Shown: positions 23,142 through 35,096, counted from the stretch's first letter. The stretch: DNA of 64,000 nucleotides from Pyrenophora tritici-repentis (GCF_003171515.1 NC_089390.1:8870274-8934273); one strand, 5' to 3'. Numbers and translations: made by a program. The notes: generated by a model not told the origin, from the letters alone.

Positions 23142-23804
23142 ATGTCTTCGGTCGGCGTAATAATTTCTGGACGCCCCGTCGTCACCGAGCCTTCTTCCGT
23201 AATATCGCAGACGCAGTTCGCATTCCAGATACCGTCACAACCCTCCTTCTCGCACATTGTCGTCTTTCTCCTTCCCGGGGTTACGCTTCCAGATGGCACA
23301 GCAGCCGCTGTATACGCGCAATTACCAGGCACGAGCGACTTCAAGCTCCTAGGAGCAATCGCAAACGAAAAGCCCAGCGCGATATTCAAAGTCAACACAA
23401 AAGCTGGTGAGCCGGCGGGTGGTGGTATTGGGGATGATAATGCCATGATAGACGAAGGAGTGTCCATGGATGCAACGACCGGTAGCACGGCGCCGCTAGC
23501 CCTCGGTATAAGCGTCGAGCCTGCTCAACAAGTCGCTGCTGCCCTTGCGCAGAACAAGGCCCAAGATGCTGCAGCCTTGGTGACACCGGCTATGGGTCAA
23601 GGGAACGAGATAGTGCTAAGAGGGCAGAAGAGTGTAGATACAAAGGTACTGGCCCAAAGGATAATCAAGAATTGTTATGACTTTTTGACAAGCTGGGGAA
23701 CGGGAGATACAGTTCCGCTGAAGGCGTTTCAGGCATGGTGGACTAAGTTCGAGGGCAAGATCGAAAGGGATCCAGGCTTTCTAGAGAGAAGCGATGGGGG
23801 CTGA
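23142..23804 (+). CDS. OPI10: Hikeshi/OPI10 family Hsp70 nuclear import carrier
   Basis: Hikeshi-family proteins carry Hsp70 into the nucleus under heat stress; yeast Opi10 affects inositol-phospholipid regulation. It is a single exon of 220 aa. The start at 23142 is chosen over the in-frame 23064 ATG because MSSVGVIISGRPVVTEPSSV aligns with the family N-terminus. The N-terminal beta domain reads FAFQIPSQPSFSHIVVFLLPGVTLPDGTAAAVYAQLPG...FKLLGAIANEKPSAIFKV. A Gly/Ala/Gln linker follows, then a C-terminal helical part (LAQRIIKNCYDFLTSW...WWTKFEGKIERDPGFLER). Confidence 0.93.
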   Translation: MSSVGVIISGRPVVTEPSSVISQTQFAFQIPSQPSFSHIVVFLLPGVTLPDGTAAAVYAQLPGTSDFKLLGAIANEKPSAIFKVNTKAGEPAGGGIGDDNAMIDEGVSMDATTGSTAPLALGISVEPAQQVAAALAQNKAQDAAALVTPAMGQGNEIVLRGQKSVDTKVLAQRIIKNCYDFLTSWGTGDTVPLKAFQAWWTKFEGKIERDPGFLERSDGG

Positions 23805-24901
23805 AGCTAAGGTATAGTGGGAATGCCGAGATGAGGGTGCATGGAGACATTTCAGGTATTGGAGGACGTGGTTTACGCCATACTGTTGAGTTGATACGAT
23901 ATGCAGCCACATCGAAAAGTCTTACTCACTTCATTCCTCTCTGGCTCCGCTTATACCTCGAATGCGCCCACGATTCGTTCGGTGCCCCTTCCGGCTGTCG
24001 GTTCGCCTGTTCAACCACCACGCCACTACGTAGGCTTTGGATATTTGTCGCTGGTATCGCGCTTCTGGTTGATGTCACAACGGCTCCTACGTCACACTCT
24101 TGCGAAACATCTGCCTTCGCAAGGTTTGGAAGAATACCTTCGTGTTGTCCGATAATGGAACAGACATCGTGATGCGAATATAGCGCGGTGGCAGGGCGAT
24201 GGAGGCACTTGATGGCTAAAGTAGGCGTCACTAGATAAGTTGCTCAAAAATCTGCACTTTATAGATGCGACAAGATCTACAAGATTAAATGGCAAACATG
24301 GCGGCAGTGCAAATTCAAGAAAATTTCGTAAATCCAAGCTTTCGTGGGTAGCAGTAGTAGCAGCATATCATCTACACAATGCTCCATCTGCCTTCCTGAT
24401 TCGGAAGACGGAAGTAAGCGGGTATCGGATAGCGACTAAGGAGCAACACGCACCCATGACTAAAACGTACGCAGACTGCCAACGGCTATCTATACAGACT
24501 GTCAGTCATTGGACTTTGCTAACGCAAGCTTGGCACTCTTTCCGCATGTCTCCTAGTGGCTTGAGAACGTGTGGGTTATCGCATGGAAGCCCCACTGATA
24601 AGTACAGCGATAACCGGTCCAGTCTTGTGAGGCGGCATAGCCAAGCACTTCTTTCGTTGCTGCTACTCGTGAATTGTTCGTTTCCAATCATCAGCGGGGT
24701 TACCATAACGGCATGATGTCAGTTCGCTTACTCTAGCTCAATGATGGCTGATAAGAGGCCGTGGGATAGGCATGTCACGGCCGAGGATAGGATTTACATA
24801 TTGCTTCTCTACCAGGGACGTTGGAGAAGTATAAGAAGCTGAGTTTGCCTAACGGATACGATGATCAAGGAATCGCCGACTGGTGCTTCTCAGACACCAA
24901 G
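23805..24901. other. Intergenic region, nothing recognised
   Basis: About 1.1 kb without a supported gene. The largest frames (23831-24172 and 24240-24716) show no domain or typical amino-acid composition. The right end carries the asparaginase promoter. Confidence 0.4.
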
Positions 24902-26067
24902 ATGAAGGTTACTATTCAACTCTTCCCCCTCTTCACATCCCTGGCTGTGGCCTCACCGATTGACCTTAGTCAATCAAATCTTCATCGACTATTTGTACGC
25001 CAGGATATTCAAACTCCAATTAACGCATCGCTCCCAAATGTCACAATTTTTGCCACTGGCGGCACAATCGCATCACAGGGTAGTACCAACACTCAAACCA
25101 CTGGCTACTCTATCGGTCTTGGAGTCCAGCAATTAGTTGATGCTGTTCCTGAACTATTGAACATATCAAACATTGTTGGATACCAGACTTCTAATGTCGC
25201 CTCTGGTAGTGTCAATGAGACAGTTAGTCTGAGTCTGGCCCATATGATCAACAAAGAGCTGGCGAAAGATGAAATTTCAGGTGTAGTCGTCACACATGGC
25301 ACGGATACATTGGAGGAAACGGCCTTTTTCCTCGAGAGCACTGTCAATTCTACCAAACCAGTTATCATCGTTGGAGCTATGAGACCAGCGACGGCACTCT
25401 CGGCGGACGGCCCCTTGAACTTATATCAGGCTGTCACCCTTGCTGGGTCGCCTGCAGGGCGAAATCGTGGCACCATGGTAAGAATGGGACATACGATTCA
25501 TGTTTCAAAGCATACACTAACCTGGCGGTTCAGATCGTACTGAATGACCGCATCGGCTCTGCGTTCTACACCACCAAAAACAATGCCAACACGCTCGACA
25601 CATTCTTCTCAACCGAAGCCGGTCAACTAGGCGTTTTCATCAACCAAGTCCCATTCTTCTTTTTCGCCCCCTCGGAGCCCGTAGGCCGCACAGTCTTCGA
25701 CGTATCCAATGTAACAGAACTGGCATCTGTGTCCATTCTCTACGCACATCAGGACATGAAACCCGAGCTTTTTCAGGCTGCCTACGAAGCCGGTGCCCAG
25801 GGCATCGTCTACGCGGGTGTAGGTGCGGGAGGTGTGTCTAGTAAAGCGAGCTTAGCTGCCGAAGCTCTGCACAATACGACGGGTATCCCGATTGTAGCTA
25901 GTCATCGGAGTGCAGACGGTATGGTGCCTGATGGACGTGGTTATACTATTTCAAGTGGGTTTTACAATCCACAGAAGGCGAGGGTGTTGCTACAGTTGGG
26001 TCTTACGATGGGATGGAGTGAGGATAAGATTAGGGAGGCTTTTGCGGCGAGTTACCCAATGCCATGA
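24902..26067 (+). CDS. Secreted L-asparaginase (type II)
   Basis: This enzyme hydrolyses L-asparagine to aspartate and ammonia, probably outside the plasma membrane for nitrogen scavenging. There are two exons, 24902-25477 and 25534-26067 (56-bp intron, donor GTAAGA), giving 369 aa. The start at 24902 gives a signal peptide (MKVTIQLFPLFTSLAVASP); the longer frame from 24821 would bury it. Catalytic Thr motif 1 is FATGGTIASQG (T55) and motif 2 is VVTHGTDTLEET (T134, D135). GAMRPATALSADGPLNLYQAV and the C-terminal SHRSADGMVPDGRGY complete the family signature. Several N-x-S/T sites fit secretion. Confidence 0.95.
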
Positions 26068-26462
26068 GAATATTCTTGTCGGGTTATGATTGTTAGTTAC
26101 TATAAGATAGACGTTTGCCTGCGATACAAGTAGAAGTTTTCCAACCCCTGTCTAGTTTTGCTTGTACAGTTGTCTGACGTTGTACCTTAAGCTCACGGAA
26201 GAGCCCGAGTGACAAAACGTACACAAAGTACCGGCTAAGCGTTAGCGTTGAGACTGTAAGCCGATCAAACATGGCTGAAAGTGCGATTGAGCCTTAGAGT
26301 CTTATGTGCACTGCCCCAGATCTAACCACGCTAGCGCCGCATTTGCAAGGCGAGCAACACCGACGTCATGACTTGGCGCTACCTAGAGAAACAAACACAC
26401 CTCATAACTACGCCACTGTGCGCTTCTAAGATGCATTCTAATAGTATATTTCATCAGCTATC
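26068..26462. other. Spacer
   Basis: The 395 bp between the asparaginase end and the oxysterol-binding gene hold no gene or repeat that I can see. Confidence 0.4.
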
Positions 26463-27935
26463 ATGTCTAACGACATCGCCTCGAACCGATCCGGTCTCAA
26501 AGAGTTTATTGGCTCCATAGCAACTATTTCGGGAGATCTTTCGAACATCACAGTGCCGCCGTTCGTACTAGCAGAGAACTCAACTGTCGAGATTCCACAA
26601 TACTGGGCTGACCATCCATATCTATGGGCTTCCCCGGCATCAGAAGAGAATCCCGAGAAGCGAGCGCTGCTCGTATTGAAGAACTTCTTGGGCTCCTTAC
26701 GTGGCCAGCAATATGCAGGGCGCGATGAAGCTGATGGTGTCAAGAAACCCTTGAACGCCTTCCTTGGCGAAATGTTCCTTGGAAGTTGGAATAGTGAGGA
26801 GCTTGGAGAGACAAGACTAATTTCTGAGCAAGTTGGTCATCATCCACCGGTCACGGCATGTTATCTATGGAACAATAAGATGGGTATCCGAGCCGAGGGG
26901 TTTACGCAACAAGAGATTACGTTTTCGGGGAGTGTGAGTATTAAGCAAAAGGGATATGCCATTGTACATGTCGACAAGTATGACGAGGATTATTTACTTC
27001 CCTTGCCAAACATTAAAGTCAAGGGTCTGCTAGGAGGCACTCCTCACCCAGAATTGGACGGGGAGTACTCTCTCATCTCATCCAATGGATACATATCGCA
27101 CATCAAATTTGAGGGCAAATCACTCTTCGGATCCGGCCATAAGAATAGCTTCAGGGCACGCTTCTTCCACGCCGATCATCCGGATGATACGATTTACACA
27201 ATTGAGGGCGCTTGGAACAGTACTTTCACTATCAAGGATGCACGCAGCGGCACGGACATTGAAACTTTTGATGTGCGAGCTATCAAACAAGAACGTATGA
27301 TCGTACCCCCTCTCTCAGAACAAGACCCCTGGGAGAGCAGGAAAGCCTGGAACGGCGTCATCTCCGCATTACGTAGCAGCAATATGAAGGGTGTATCGAC
27401 GGCCAAAAACGCACTCGAAAATGGACAGCGACAGATGCGCAAAGACGAAGAAGCCCGCGGAGCAACTTTCAGTCCCATCTTCTTCACCAGAGTCGACCGG
27501 GATCAGGTCTTTGACAAATTAGTCCAACATGACCCCATTGGATACACCGTTGACCCCGAGGGCGGCATATGGAAGGTGGACCGGGACGCTGCCGAGCACA
27601 AGACGCGGCCTTTCCACGCTGGTCTCACGCCTGCAAACGAAAAAACGGGAATATCCAACGGGGACTCGCAGTGTGATAGGAGAGAGCAAAACGCAAATTC
27701 ACAACATCGTGGGGCCGCGCACACGGCAGGTACTCATAGCCCAAACGGTCACGTGCCGAATGGTGGCCCAGTGCAACAAATCCCGGAAATAAACCAGCCA
27801 CATGAGCGAAACCCTGAGAACTCGGCACTTCAGCGTACTAAACCGGCACCAGGAACGCAAGAAGTCAATGCGTTTGAGCCGTCGAATGAGCAAATCGAAA
27901 ACTTCTTACGTAGCAGGACGGGCAATGTTGGGTGA
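26463..27935 (+). CDS. Oxysterol-binding protein (Osh4/Kes1-type ORD)
   Basis: This is a lipid exchanger that moves sterol or PI4P between membranes. It is a single exon of 490 aa. The N-terminus begins directly with the lipid-binding domain: FIGSIATISGDLSNITVPPFVLAENSTVEIPQYWADHPYL corresponds to the lid and first strands. KPLNAFLGEMFLGSW follows. The family fingerprint reads EQVGHHPPVTA (H126, H127), with Gly where most members have Ser. There is no PH domain, ankyrin or FFAT motif, which matches the short Osh4-7 group. About 100 residues of Gln/Asn/Pro-rich tail after FHAGL are extra relative to yeast Kes1 and look disordered. Confidence 0.94.
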   Translation: MSNDIASNRSGLKEFIGSIATISGDLSNITVPPFVLAENSTVEIPQYWADHPYLWASPASEENPEKRALLVLKNFLGSLRGQQYAGRDEADGVKKPLNAFLGEMFLGSWNSEELGETRLISEQVGHHPPVTACYLWNNKMGIRAEGFTQQEITFSGSVSIKQKGYAIVHVDKYDEDYLLPLPNIKVKGLLGGTPHPELDGEYSLISSNGYISHIKFEGKSLFGSGHKNSFRARFFHADHPDDTIYTIEGAWNSTFTIKDARSGTDIETFDVRAIKQERMIVPPLSEQDPWESRKAWNGVISALRSSNMKGVSTAKNALENGQRQMRKDEEARGATFSPIFFTRVDRDQVFDKLVQHDPIGYTVDPEGGIWKVDRDAAEHKTRPFHAGLTPANEKTGISNGDSQCDRREQNANSQHRGAAHTAGTHSPNGHVPNGGPVQQIPEINQPHERNPENSALQRTKPAPGTQEVNAFEPSNEQIENFLRSRTGNVG

Positions 27936-28500
27936 AGTACGGACCCAAGCACCGGGTAGAGAGCGTTTTTTTTGGCCGGTCACGCTACTAGGGACTTGGT
28001 CGTTGCGGCTTTTTGTGGAGACGGCTGGATGGGCGATGCGTACCGTAATCTGCCGTGTGGTTGATGATTAATCCGTCAGTTTCGGGTCGGTCGGGTGGGG
28101 ATTCGGGAGGTGGGTTTTTGGGAATGATTCGGGTAGTCGAGAGTCGTGACTGATTACTTGACCAGTGTGTAAGCTATGCCTAAGAATCATGATTCATTAT
28201 CAGCCGCGTGATTCAAAGGCCTGAAAGTCACCCGTTTTAGACATGACCGTTTTTTGTCTGTCGCCTGATTCAGTCGAAAAAATACTGTGCCCGTGTTTCG
28301 TTCATACTAAGCATGATGAAGAATGTAAAAAAAAATTCTTTCTAACTAAGTAGCTATAGTTTTTTATGTATTTATTTTCATTTATCTGTTTGTCCGTATG
28401 CAAGCGGTGGTATCGTGAGAAATTTATTTAACTACAAATATTAATATCATGTAACGTATCCCATCCATGAGCTTTGTTATTCATCTGCCTCCCTAAAGGC
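27936..28500. other. AT-rich convergent spacer
   Basis: The 565 bp between convergent genes contain an A9 run near 28328 and a T/A-rich stretch, consistent with two 3' UTR and polyadenylation regions. No gene is seen. Confidence 0.5.
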
Positions 28501-29857
28501 TCACCGTAACCGCCTCTCGTTTTTCTGATTAATATGCGTCTCCATCGTGATGGCGCCTATGCGGCACTCTTCATCAGATACCTTCCCACCGCCCTTGATT
28601 CTCCACGTGTTGAATACCTTGTCGCTTTTTTCATTCTCCGCCGAGAGGTCATCCCGCAACCGCATGGGCTGTAAGTTACCCATTCCGTAGTCCTCGTCGA
28701 GATCTTTGCTAGCATGCTTCTTTTCTGTCTTGAGCAACGAACGTGTGAAGCTGAAGATGCTGGGCTTCTTGTGCGACTCGAGTGTAGGGTCACCGTTCCA
28801 TTTTGGGGTGCGCATGCCTGAAGGGTTACCACCCGAATGGCCAAACGTGGATGAGTTGAGGCCGAGTGAGGCCGAGACTTGCCGCCACAGGGGGCGCAGA
28901 GTGGCGAGGGAGCCGGCGGTGATGGCGAGACCCTGTTCGATGTCGGACCAGATCGCAATATCGACAGTGGCCCAGAGGAAATCCGGGTTCCGGAAGTCCA
29001 TTACGTAGCCCATGCGGACGACGACAGCTAGACTGGCACTGTAAGGGGCTCGTTAGTCGAGTGAAAAACGGCGAAACAAGGGGGTAAACGTACATGCAAC
29101 CCATGCCTAGAATGGGAATCAACATGATTCTCGTCTTGTACGACATGTTCAAGCCCCAGATGAGGAAGAAAGGCAGTATGGCGAAGGTGAAGTCGCTGAT
29201 AACGGAGATGGCGCTGTACAGGAAAGTAAGGCCGATGATTACGTCGACATTGACACAAGTCCCTCCCTCGATGTGTTTGTTCCAGAAGAAGCTAACTGGT
29301 GAACACTGGAACAGTGTGACGAAGAAGAAGATGAGACCGGTGAGAACGGTAAGTCCCATGGCACTGTAGATGATGTATTTGTGAAGGGCCTTGACGGTAA
29401 CGCGGAGGAGGAAGAGGCCAATGGATATCTTAGATGTGATCATGGCCCAGCAGTAGGCAATGTAACATAACCACCAGTACTGCGCATACTTTTAGCCACT
29501 GTATCAAAAGCAAGATTGGAGGAAAAAACCTACTCGCATTGCTTTGTATTGTTGCTCATATGACAGTGTGTCCATGTGACGACCAGTGCCGTAGTGAACA
29601 CCACCTATCGCGCATGTTGCGAACATAACATGAGCAATCAACGCTGCCATCATCCAGTAGTCATCAGCTCCGAAGGCTTTGACGATGCGTGTCCGTACCC
29701 AGACCCGCAAGACAGTAGTGATAAAGGCAAGAGAAACGAATGTCGAGCATATCTGCACACACAAATCAGTGACCAGCCCCTAAAGAAAACACACGCTTCA
29801 GTGAAGCAACAAACATACCGCCGTGAGCTCCGGTCCACGGTTCTGAGTTGAAGCCAT
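28501..29857 (-). CDS. PTH11-like integral membrane protein (fungal rhodopsin/SAT4 domain)
   Basis: This is a seven-transmembrane fungal receptor-like protein. There are four exons: 29857-29819, 29752-29534, 29479-29094 and 29038-28501, 393 aa. Helices are visible in ICSTFVSLAFITTVLRVWVR, DDYWMMAALIAHVMFATCAIGG, YWWLCYIAYCWAMITSKISIGLFLLRV, YIIYSAMGLTVLTGLIFFFVTLFQC and VIIGLTFLYSAISVISDFTFAILPFFLIWGL, followed by the signature GMGCIASLAVVVRM, built across the last intron. DFLWATVDIAIWSDIEQGLAITAGSLATLRPL is the conserved end of the domain. A cytoplasmic tail of about 110 residues follows. There is no CFEM domain, so it belongs to the CFEM-less PTH11-like class. The ligand is unknown. Confidence 0.9.
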
Positions 29858-31160
29858 GATGGAAATCTAGTTCACCCCAGGATCCTCTAGGAACGGGGCA
29901 AATAAAGCAATCATATACCTTCAGTACCCAAGGCATTGGGTGTCAACCGCGAGTCAACCAGGCGTTCAACTAAGCGAGTCTCGATCGATGGGATGGCTGT
30001 CCAGGGGAAAAAGCGGCTCATAGCTCCTGCCCTGCGGCACATGGGAATGGACACACCGCCGGCAAATGGCATAGGGTCCAGCAGCACGCTCCACGCAGAT
30101 CCAACGTTGAAGCGTTGCAAAACAGACTAGGAAGGCCACCATGACCCGTTTCCATTCTCGGATCTATTGTTGCGATGCTCCGTAGTCGTTATGCCTGATG
30201 CGGCCGGATGATCCCAATACCTTTTGATAAGCAGCACACTTGCGGGTTCGTGAACTCCCGCAACCTTCTTAGACTACCCGCACTTCATCCCCCTCTCGTA
30301 TAACGGACTGTCCTCCGTTGATCGATTGACCGGTCTCGGGGTCAACTGTCAGAACTCTCTAAGCGCCACTACACGCTACCTAAGCAATCAGATCCGCTCC
30401 ACAGGCCCGGAACTGGAACTGGAATTTTCTTGATGTCAAGTCTAGCCCGGCTAATACCGAGTTTCACTGTCGCGTGGCACACAGACGGGAACGATCTGCA
30501 TGGGTCCGGGAGCCGTCATATCGCGTACGACTGGCGCGAGTCTGCATGGCCGTCGACACTGTGTTGGGATAGAATCTCCGCCCAGAAGTTTGTAAGCGAA
30601 GGGGCGCTAGCACTGTTTTGGTAGTTAGGCAGCGTGGAAAAGATAGGGATACCTCGTACATCGGCGACCACGCTACGGTGTAGGGCTAACCGAGAGTCGT
30701 GAAACTCGCATATCATGTGCCGAGGCATGGAATCTGTGGATAGTTGGGCGACGGACCACGACTCGTAAGAGTGCCCAGCAGTGCACTTGGGGACGGCACG
30801 ATTGAGTAGCGCTGCCACACGGCACTCCTTCGCCTCTGATCGCCCAAGGATGCAGCTCCGGCATGTACGTAAGGTTCATGACAAGCAACACATGCAGCGA
30901 GCAAAGGGGGAGCTATGTATAGTTAGAGATATGAGGTACCCGATCACATCATCCTTGTTGCGCACTTTCGGACTTCACATATCACTCCCCCACAGTCAAA
31001 TAAACCCACGATGCTGGGAAGATCGGCCTCAACAGCATCCGGAAGTGGCCGGCAACGGATACATGTTTGAGGGGCCAGTACCGGCACAGCAATCAATCAG
31101 ATGGATGGCGCGACGATCATGATGCGCTCTAGGGCCCTGGGTCCACCACATGGTCGTATT
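29858..31160. other. Gene-poor 1.3-kb region
   Basis: Only short frames occur (up to 113 codons at 30781-31122) and none resembles a protein family. No tRNA or repeat is seen. Confidence 0.4.
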
Positions 31161-32899
31161 CTATTCTGGCACGTGTTCCCCACTACCTCGACAGTAGCAA
31201 CTTGACTTCACTGTAACATCCGCTACAGCAAGCGCGATCCGCAACTGCTGCCCAACGATTCCCGCCTCATCTTTTCTTCCCAACTTGACGAGACACTCAT
31301 GGTACCCATGCAGCGCCCAAACGTTGTTCGGATGTTGTCTTGCCCTTGGTAGACTATCATCAAACCCCAGATCAGCCTTGTAGGCCGCTCCCGCTTCTTC
31401 TATTCGGCCCTGTTCCATCAACAACGCTGCATAGGCATGTCTTGTTGGCTGCATCCAGGGCCATGGCTCAGCGTAAGTAAGTTTATCGTCCAACTCAATG
31501 GCTGTTTCAAGGTGCTTGAAAGCCAGCTCGTAATTGCCTTTGCGGTACTCGAGCTCCCCGTCCAACATTGCTATACCAACCTGAAGAACGACTGAAGCTC
31601 GATTTGGGAAGTCTCCACAGATGCGGGATGCTGGGATCCGCTCCACCGCAGCGCCCAGGTCGGCACGTTCCTTTTCTGCGTTCTCAATCTTGCCAGTAGC
31701 TGCATATGCCACGCCTTTCCCATAATGTATCATCGCTGTTGTCACGCAATGCAATTCCTTATCATGAGGCATCTCGAGCTGGATAAGATCGTCCCATCGC
31801 CCAAAGCGGACCAGTACATGAATGCGAACTGAAGCAAAGTTCTCGAGCCAATCCGCCATTGGCGGGCTTTCGACGCGTAGTAACGATACAGGCAGCGAGG
31901 CCTCCATCCGTTCGACCGTATCTAGTGCAACCTTGGACTGTCCAGCAAACATGGCTGCATAAATGAGCGAATGGTAATTGTGCATCATGTAGAACATATA
32001 AAAGCTCGTGGATCCATGTTCAGCGACGTACTTTTCGTCAGCGAGACACGCGTCCGCATTGGAGTCTATAGCTCTTCGGTAGTCACCGACCAGGATGTCC
32101 AGATGGGATGGCATATGGACCAAGTGTCCAGCGTCTGGATTAAGTTTTCGTAGGCGATCTGCGCAAACCAGTGCTGCTTCCGGTGTCTTGGACATCTCCA
32201 TGAGATGTATGTACAAGTGCGGGATTCCCGGATGCTCATGTGAGCGACTATCTTGTAGTGCCTTTTCCAGGACCGCCTTGGCCTCTAGTGAACGAGCTCC
32301 AGGAGTTGGTTCACCGGTCTTGAGATCCCATAGATCCCATGCAGAGAGGCAGACGAGAGAATCTGCATAGAGAGACGCAATGTCAAGGTCATCAGAGAAA
32401 CGCTCATGAACAACCTTCATGGCCTCTGCGTACTCCCTGTTGCATGCAACAAATGCAGCTTCGTTGAGATCTTTTGGCACGCGTACCTGAATTGCGTCGA
32501 TCAACGCCCTCTCGAGTTCCGTGGCCTTGGATGCGTATTGCTTGGCCTTGATATTTGCATTGTTGATCCTTCCCAATGTCGCCTTCAGCTCTTTTTCGTC
32601 GAACAAGTCCCAAGGCTTGTTATAATTCGGACCGAGCACAAAGGCAAGCTATAACCAGTGATCAGACAAAACGTCCTGCATGCCCACTTAAAGTTACGTT
32701 TACGTACGCCCCAGTAAGCCATGGCGCATCCTGCATCTTTCTCAATAGCTCGCTCGAAGCACCGGGCGGACTCCTCGTGATGAAATGCGTAGCTCCACAC
32801 CAAGCCGCGATCAAACCAAGTCTGGGCTTCCGGGCTGCATGTGGTGATCTTTCTATGAAAAGAGCCAAGATTATATCGATAGGAATTGGTCTTTGTCAT
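31161..32899 (-). CDS. Tetratricopeptide-repeat protein
   Basis: There are two exons, 32899-32708 and 32648-31161, with a 59-bp intron (GTACGT to TATAG), giving 559 aa. Splicing joins FERAIEKDAGCAMAYWG to LAFVLGPNYNKPWDLFDEKE, the conserved fungal start of this family. Several TPR-like helical pairs are visible (CFERAIEKD, AKAVLEKALQDSRSHEHPGIPHLYIHLMEM, YELAFKHLETAIELDDKL, NNVWALHGYHECLVKLGRKDEA). There is no catalytic domain, signal peptide or membrane segment. A further in-frame ATG lies at 33004, but 32899 fits related proteins better. The molecular role is unknown; TPR proteins are generally scaffolds. Confidence 0.85.
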
Positions 32900-33579
32900 T
32901 GTGATCGAGTCGAGGTTCGTGCCTAAGGTTGTGGTGTTGGCGATGAGAAGATGGATGCGCCCGAGGAGCGGGATGTCGCCGTGTCCCGTGTCCTGAAACA
33001 GCATTCGCCTAACCTTCTTGAGTCAAATCGATCTTGTGCCTCGTACGATGGCTTTGCGAATAGGAGCGTCCTTTTGTGATTGCAGAACTTGTTTCTCCAA
33101 GTAGACCGAGCCTGAGCCGAATTGGCAAGTTGCATAGTTGCTCACAAAAACAATCGTCTTTACACATCTACGCTCCTGCTTCTATGAGGTACAGCAATGA
33201 CAACAGCACATGTCAACATTTGATCTCAACCGTAGCCATGAAGCTATCCGGAGTACTGATTCAAAGAAAAATCAATGCCAAATTCGAACTCGCAAGTGAC
33301 AAGAGTTTTCACTGTGAACGTGATCGAGGCGTTTGTATCTAGCAGCAATACCGGCATTTCACATTTTGACAGATGTCTTCCTTCTGGAGTCCTTCGAATT
33401 CAGTATCGATTTGATGAGATCATGAGGAGAGTAAAGTGACAGGAGCCTTTGCTTTGACAACTTGAGATGATGGGAAGACATATCAATATCTGTGAGAATC
33501 ACGCTAGTATCTCGTTACGTCACCCCACTTCGTTCCGATCGCGACAACTCATTCCGAAGGGTACCTGTCACCGTGTCAC
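32900..33579. other. Divergent promoter region
   Basis: The 680 bp between the TPR gene (-) and PDX3 (+) hold no supported gene, RNA or repeat. Confidence 0.4.
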
Positions 33580-34500
33580 ATGTCATGCAAGCCACTTGCT
33601 ATTAACTCAATTTCCACCACACGCATCCTTCCGATGATTGCAACAAGAGCTCTTTCTTCAACTAGCAAATTTCACAGAGCTACGACACGGACACTAGCCC
33701 TTCTTTCTAGCAACACATCTCCACAACATATATCCTACCGCATACTCCAACACCGCCGCCAAACCAGCATGCTGCACGCCGCCGGTGAATCCGCGAAAAA
33801 AATCTTCGCCCCAACATCGAACTCTAAAGATCCAGGCCATGCAACCCAGTACAACAAAGGCGCGCTAGACCGCTCCGACCTGCTCCCTTCCCCAACGGAG
33901 CAATTCCACAAGTGGTTCCAAGAAGCTCAAAGCAATGGTGTTTACCAGCCCGAAACCGTAACCTTTTCCACTGCCGAGCTCCCTAGTGGCCGCGTCTCGG
34001 CACGAGTCGTCTATATGAAAGAGCTTGATGACCGCGGCTTCGTCATCTATAGTAACTGGGACACGAGCCGCAAAGCGAGCGATGTGCGGAGTAATCCTCA
34101 CGCAGCACTGACGTTTTATTGGCGCGAACTTGAGCGTCAAGTGCGTGTTGAAGGGCCCGTCGAACGGCTTACAGATGAGGAGTCACAGGTTTACTATGAT
34201 ACGCGGATCAGAGGATCGAGGATTGGTGCGTGGGCGAGTCAACAGAGTAGTGTGATTGAAGGAAGGGAGGAACTAGAGAAGAGAGTAGAGGATGTGGAGA
34301 AGAGATTTGAGGGCAAGGATAAGATTCCTGTACCGGAGTTTTGGGGAGGTCTGAGAGTTGTGCCGGAGATGGTCGAATTCTGGCAGGGAAGACCGAGCAG
34401 GTTGCATGATCGCTTTGTCTATCGGAAGGTTGACGGTGAGGGCCAGGAAGGCAAGGGAATCAAGGATTCGGAATGGAAGATTGAGAGGTTGAGCCCTTAG
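33580..34500 (+). CDS. PDX3: Pyridoxamine/pyridoxine 5'-phosphate oxidase
   Basis: This FMN enzyme oxidises PNP or PMP to pyridoxal 5'-phosphate, the last step of vitamin B6 synthesis and salvage. It is a single exon of up to 306 aa. The core begins near HATQYNKGALDRSDLLPSPTEQFHKWFQEA. The FMN-binding region reads RVSARVVYMKELDDRGFVIYSNWDTSRKASDVRSNPHAALTFYWRELERQVRVEGPVERL. RGSRIGAWASQQSSVI and the C-terminal WGGLRVVPEMVEFWQGRPSRLHDRF with a final W-x-(I/V)-x-RLSP are family signatures. The first 60 residues are rich in Arg/Ser/Thr and look like a mitochondrial presequence. An internal ATG (MLHAAGESAKK, about residue 64) could give a cytosolic form. Confidence 0.95.
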   Translation: MSCKPLAINSISTTRILPMIATRALSSTSKFHRATTRTLALLSSNTSPQHISYRILQHRRQTSMLHAAGESAKKIFAPTSNSKDPGHATQYNKGALDRSDLLPSPTEQFHKWFQEAQSNGVYQPETVTFSTAELPSGRVSARVVYMKELDDRGFVIYSNWDTSRKASDVRSNPHAALTFYWRELERQVRVEGPVERLTDEESQVYYDTRIRGSRIGAWASQQSSVIEGREELEKRVEDVEKRFEGKDKIPVPEFWGGLRVVPEMVEFWQGRPSRLHDRFVYRKVDGEGQEGKGIKDSEWKIERLSP

Positions 34501-35096
34501 TTGGCACTCGCTTTACACTTATGTAATCTCCCCTCAGTTCTAGTACTTTATGACAAGATCTTCAGTACAAGTCTTTCAGGATTACAGTACATCACGAAGT
34601 GTTCGGTGCACCTTCATGCTTCAAGTCAATTTTCTGGGTTCATTGTAATATTGGAATCATGATCATGATATGTATACATGACCCTTTCGATCACCCCACC
34701 GGCCATCATCTTCCCTCTCATCGACTAATGGAAGTGCCAACCTGAATCCATCATATTCTTTTTCCCTACGCTGCCGATCGCTATATTCAATTAAGCAGGC
34801 TTGTTAGTCAGGAATCGAGACTCAGTCAGCAAAGATGGCTGCCGAAGGTGATATGCAAGGGTTTGATGTTGATGCTTTCCAGTAGTCTACGACAGAGTGA
34901 TTAGAAATACGTCGCAAGACCCCCAAAAAATACCGAGATGCATCTGCGGCACCTTGGTATCTCACGGGTTGTGGCAGTGTTGGGGTATCTAAAGTCAGAC
35001 ATGATAATAGGCATCGGCTGTCATGCGTCATGATAATGATGGCTGAAGGTCTTTGCGACAGTCCAGGGTATCATGGTATGGCTGAAATCCACTTGC
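34501..35096. other. Convergent spacer
   Basis: About 600 bp between PDX3 and RPC37, holding both 3' flanks. A minus-strand frame at 34822-35031 could be an extra RPC37 exon if the GTGAGT at 35105 is used as a donor, but it is low in protein character and I did not include it. Confidence 0.35.

Noticed and set aside
24240..24716. 158-codon + strand open frame before the asparaginase gene
   Set aside because: Low protein character, no family resemblance, and it would crowd the asparaginase promoter.
34822..35031. Extra 3' exon of RPC37 via the GTGAGT donor at 35105
   Set aside because: The reading frame already ends cleanly after the acidic tail at 35097, and the proposed exon has no conserved content.
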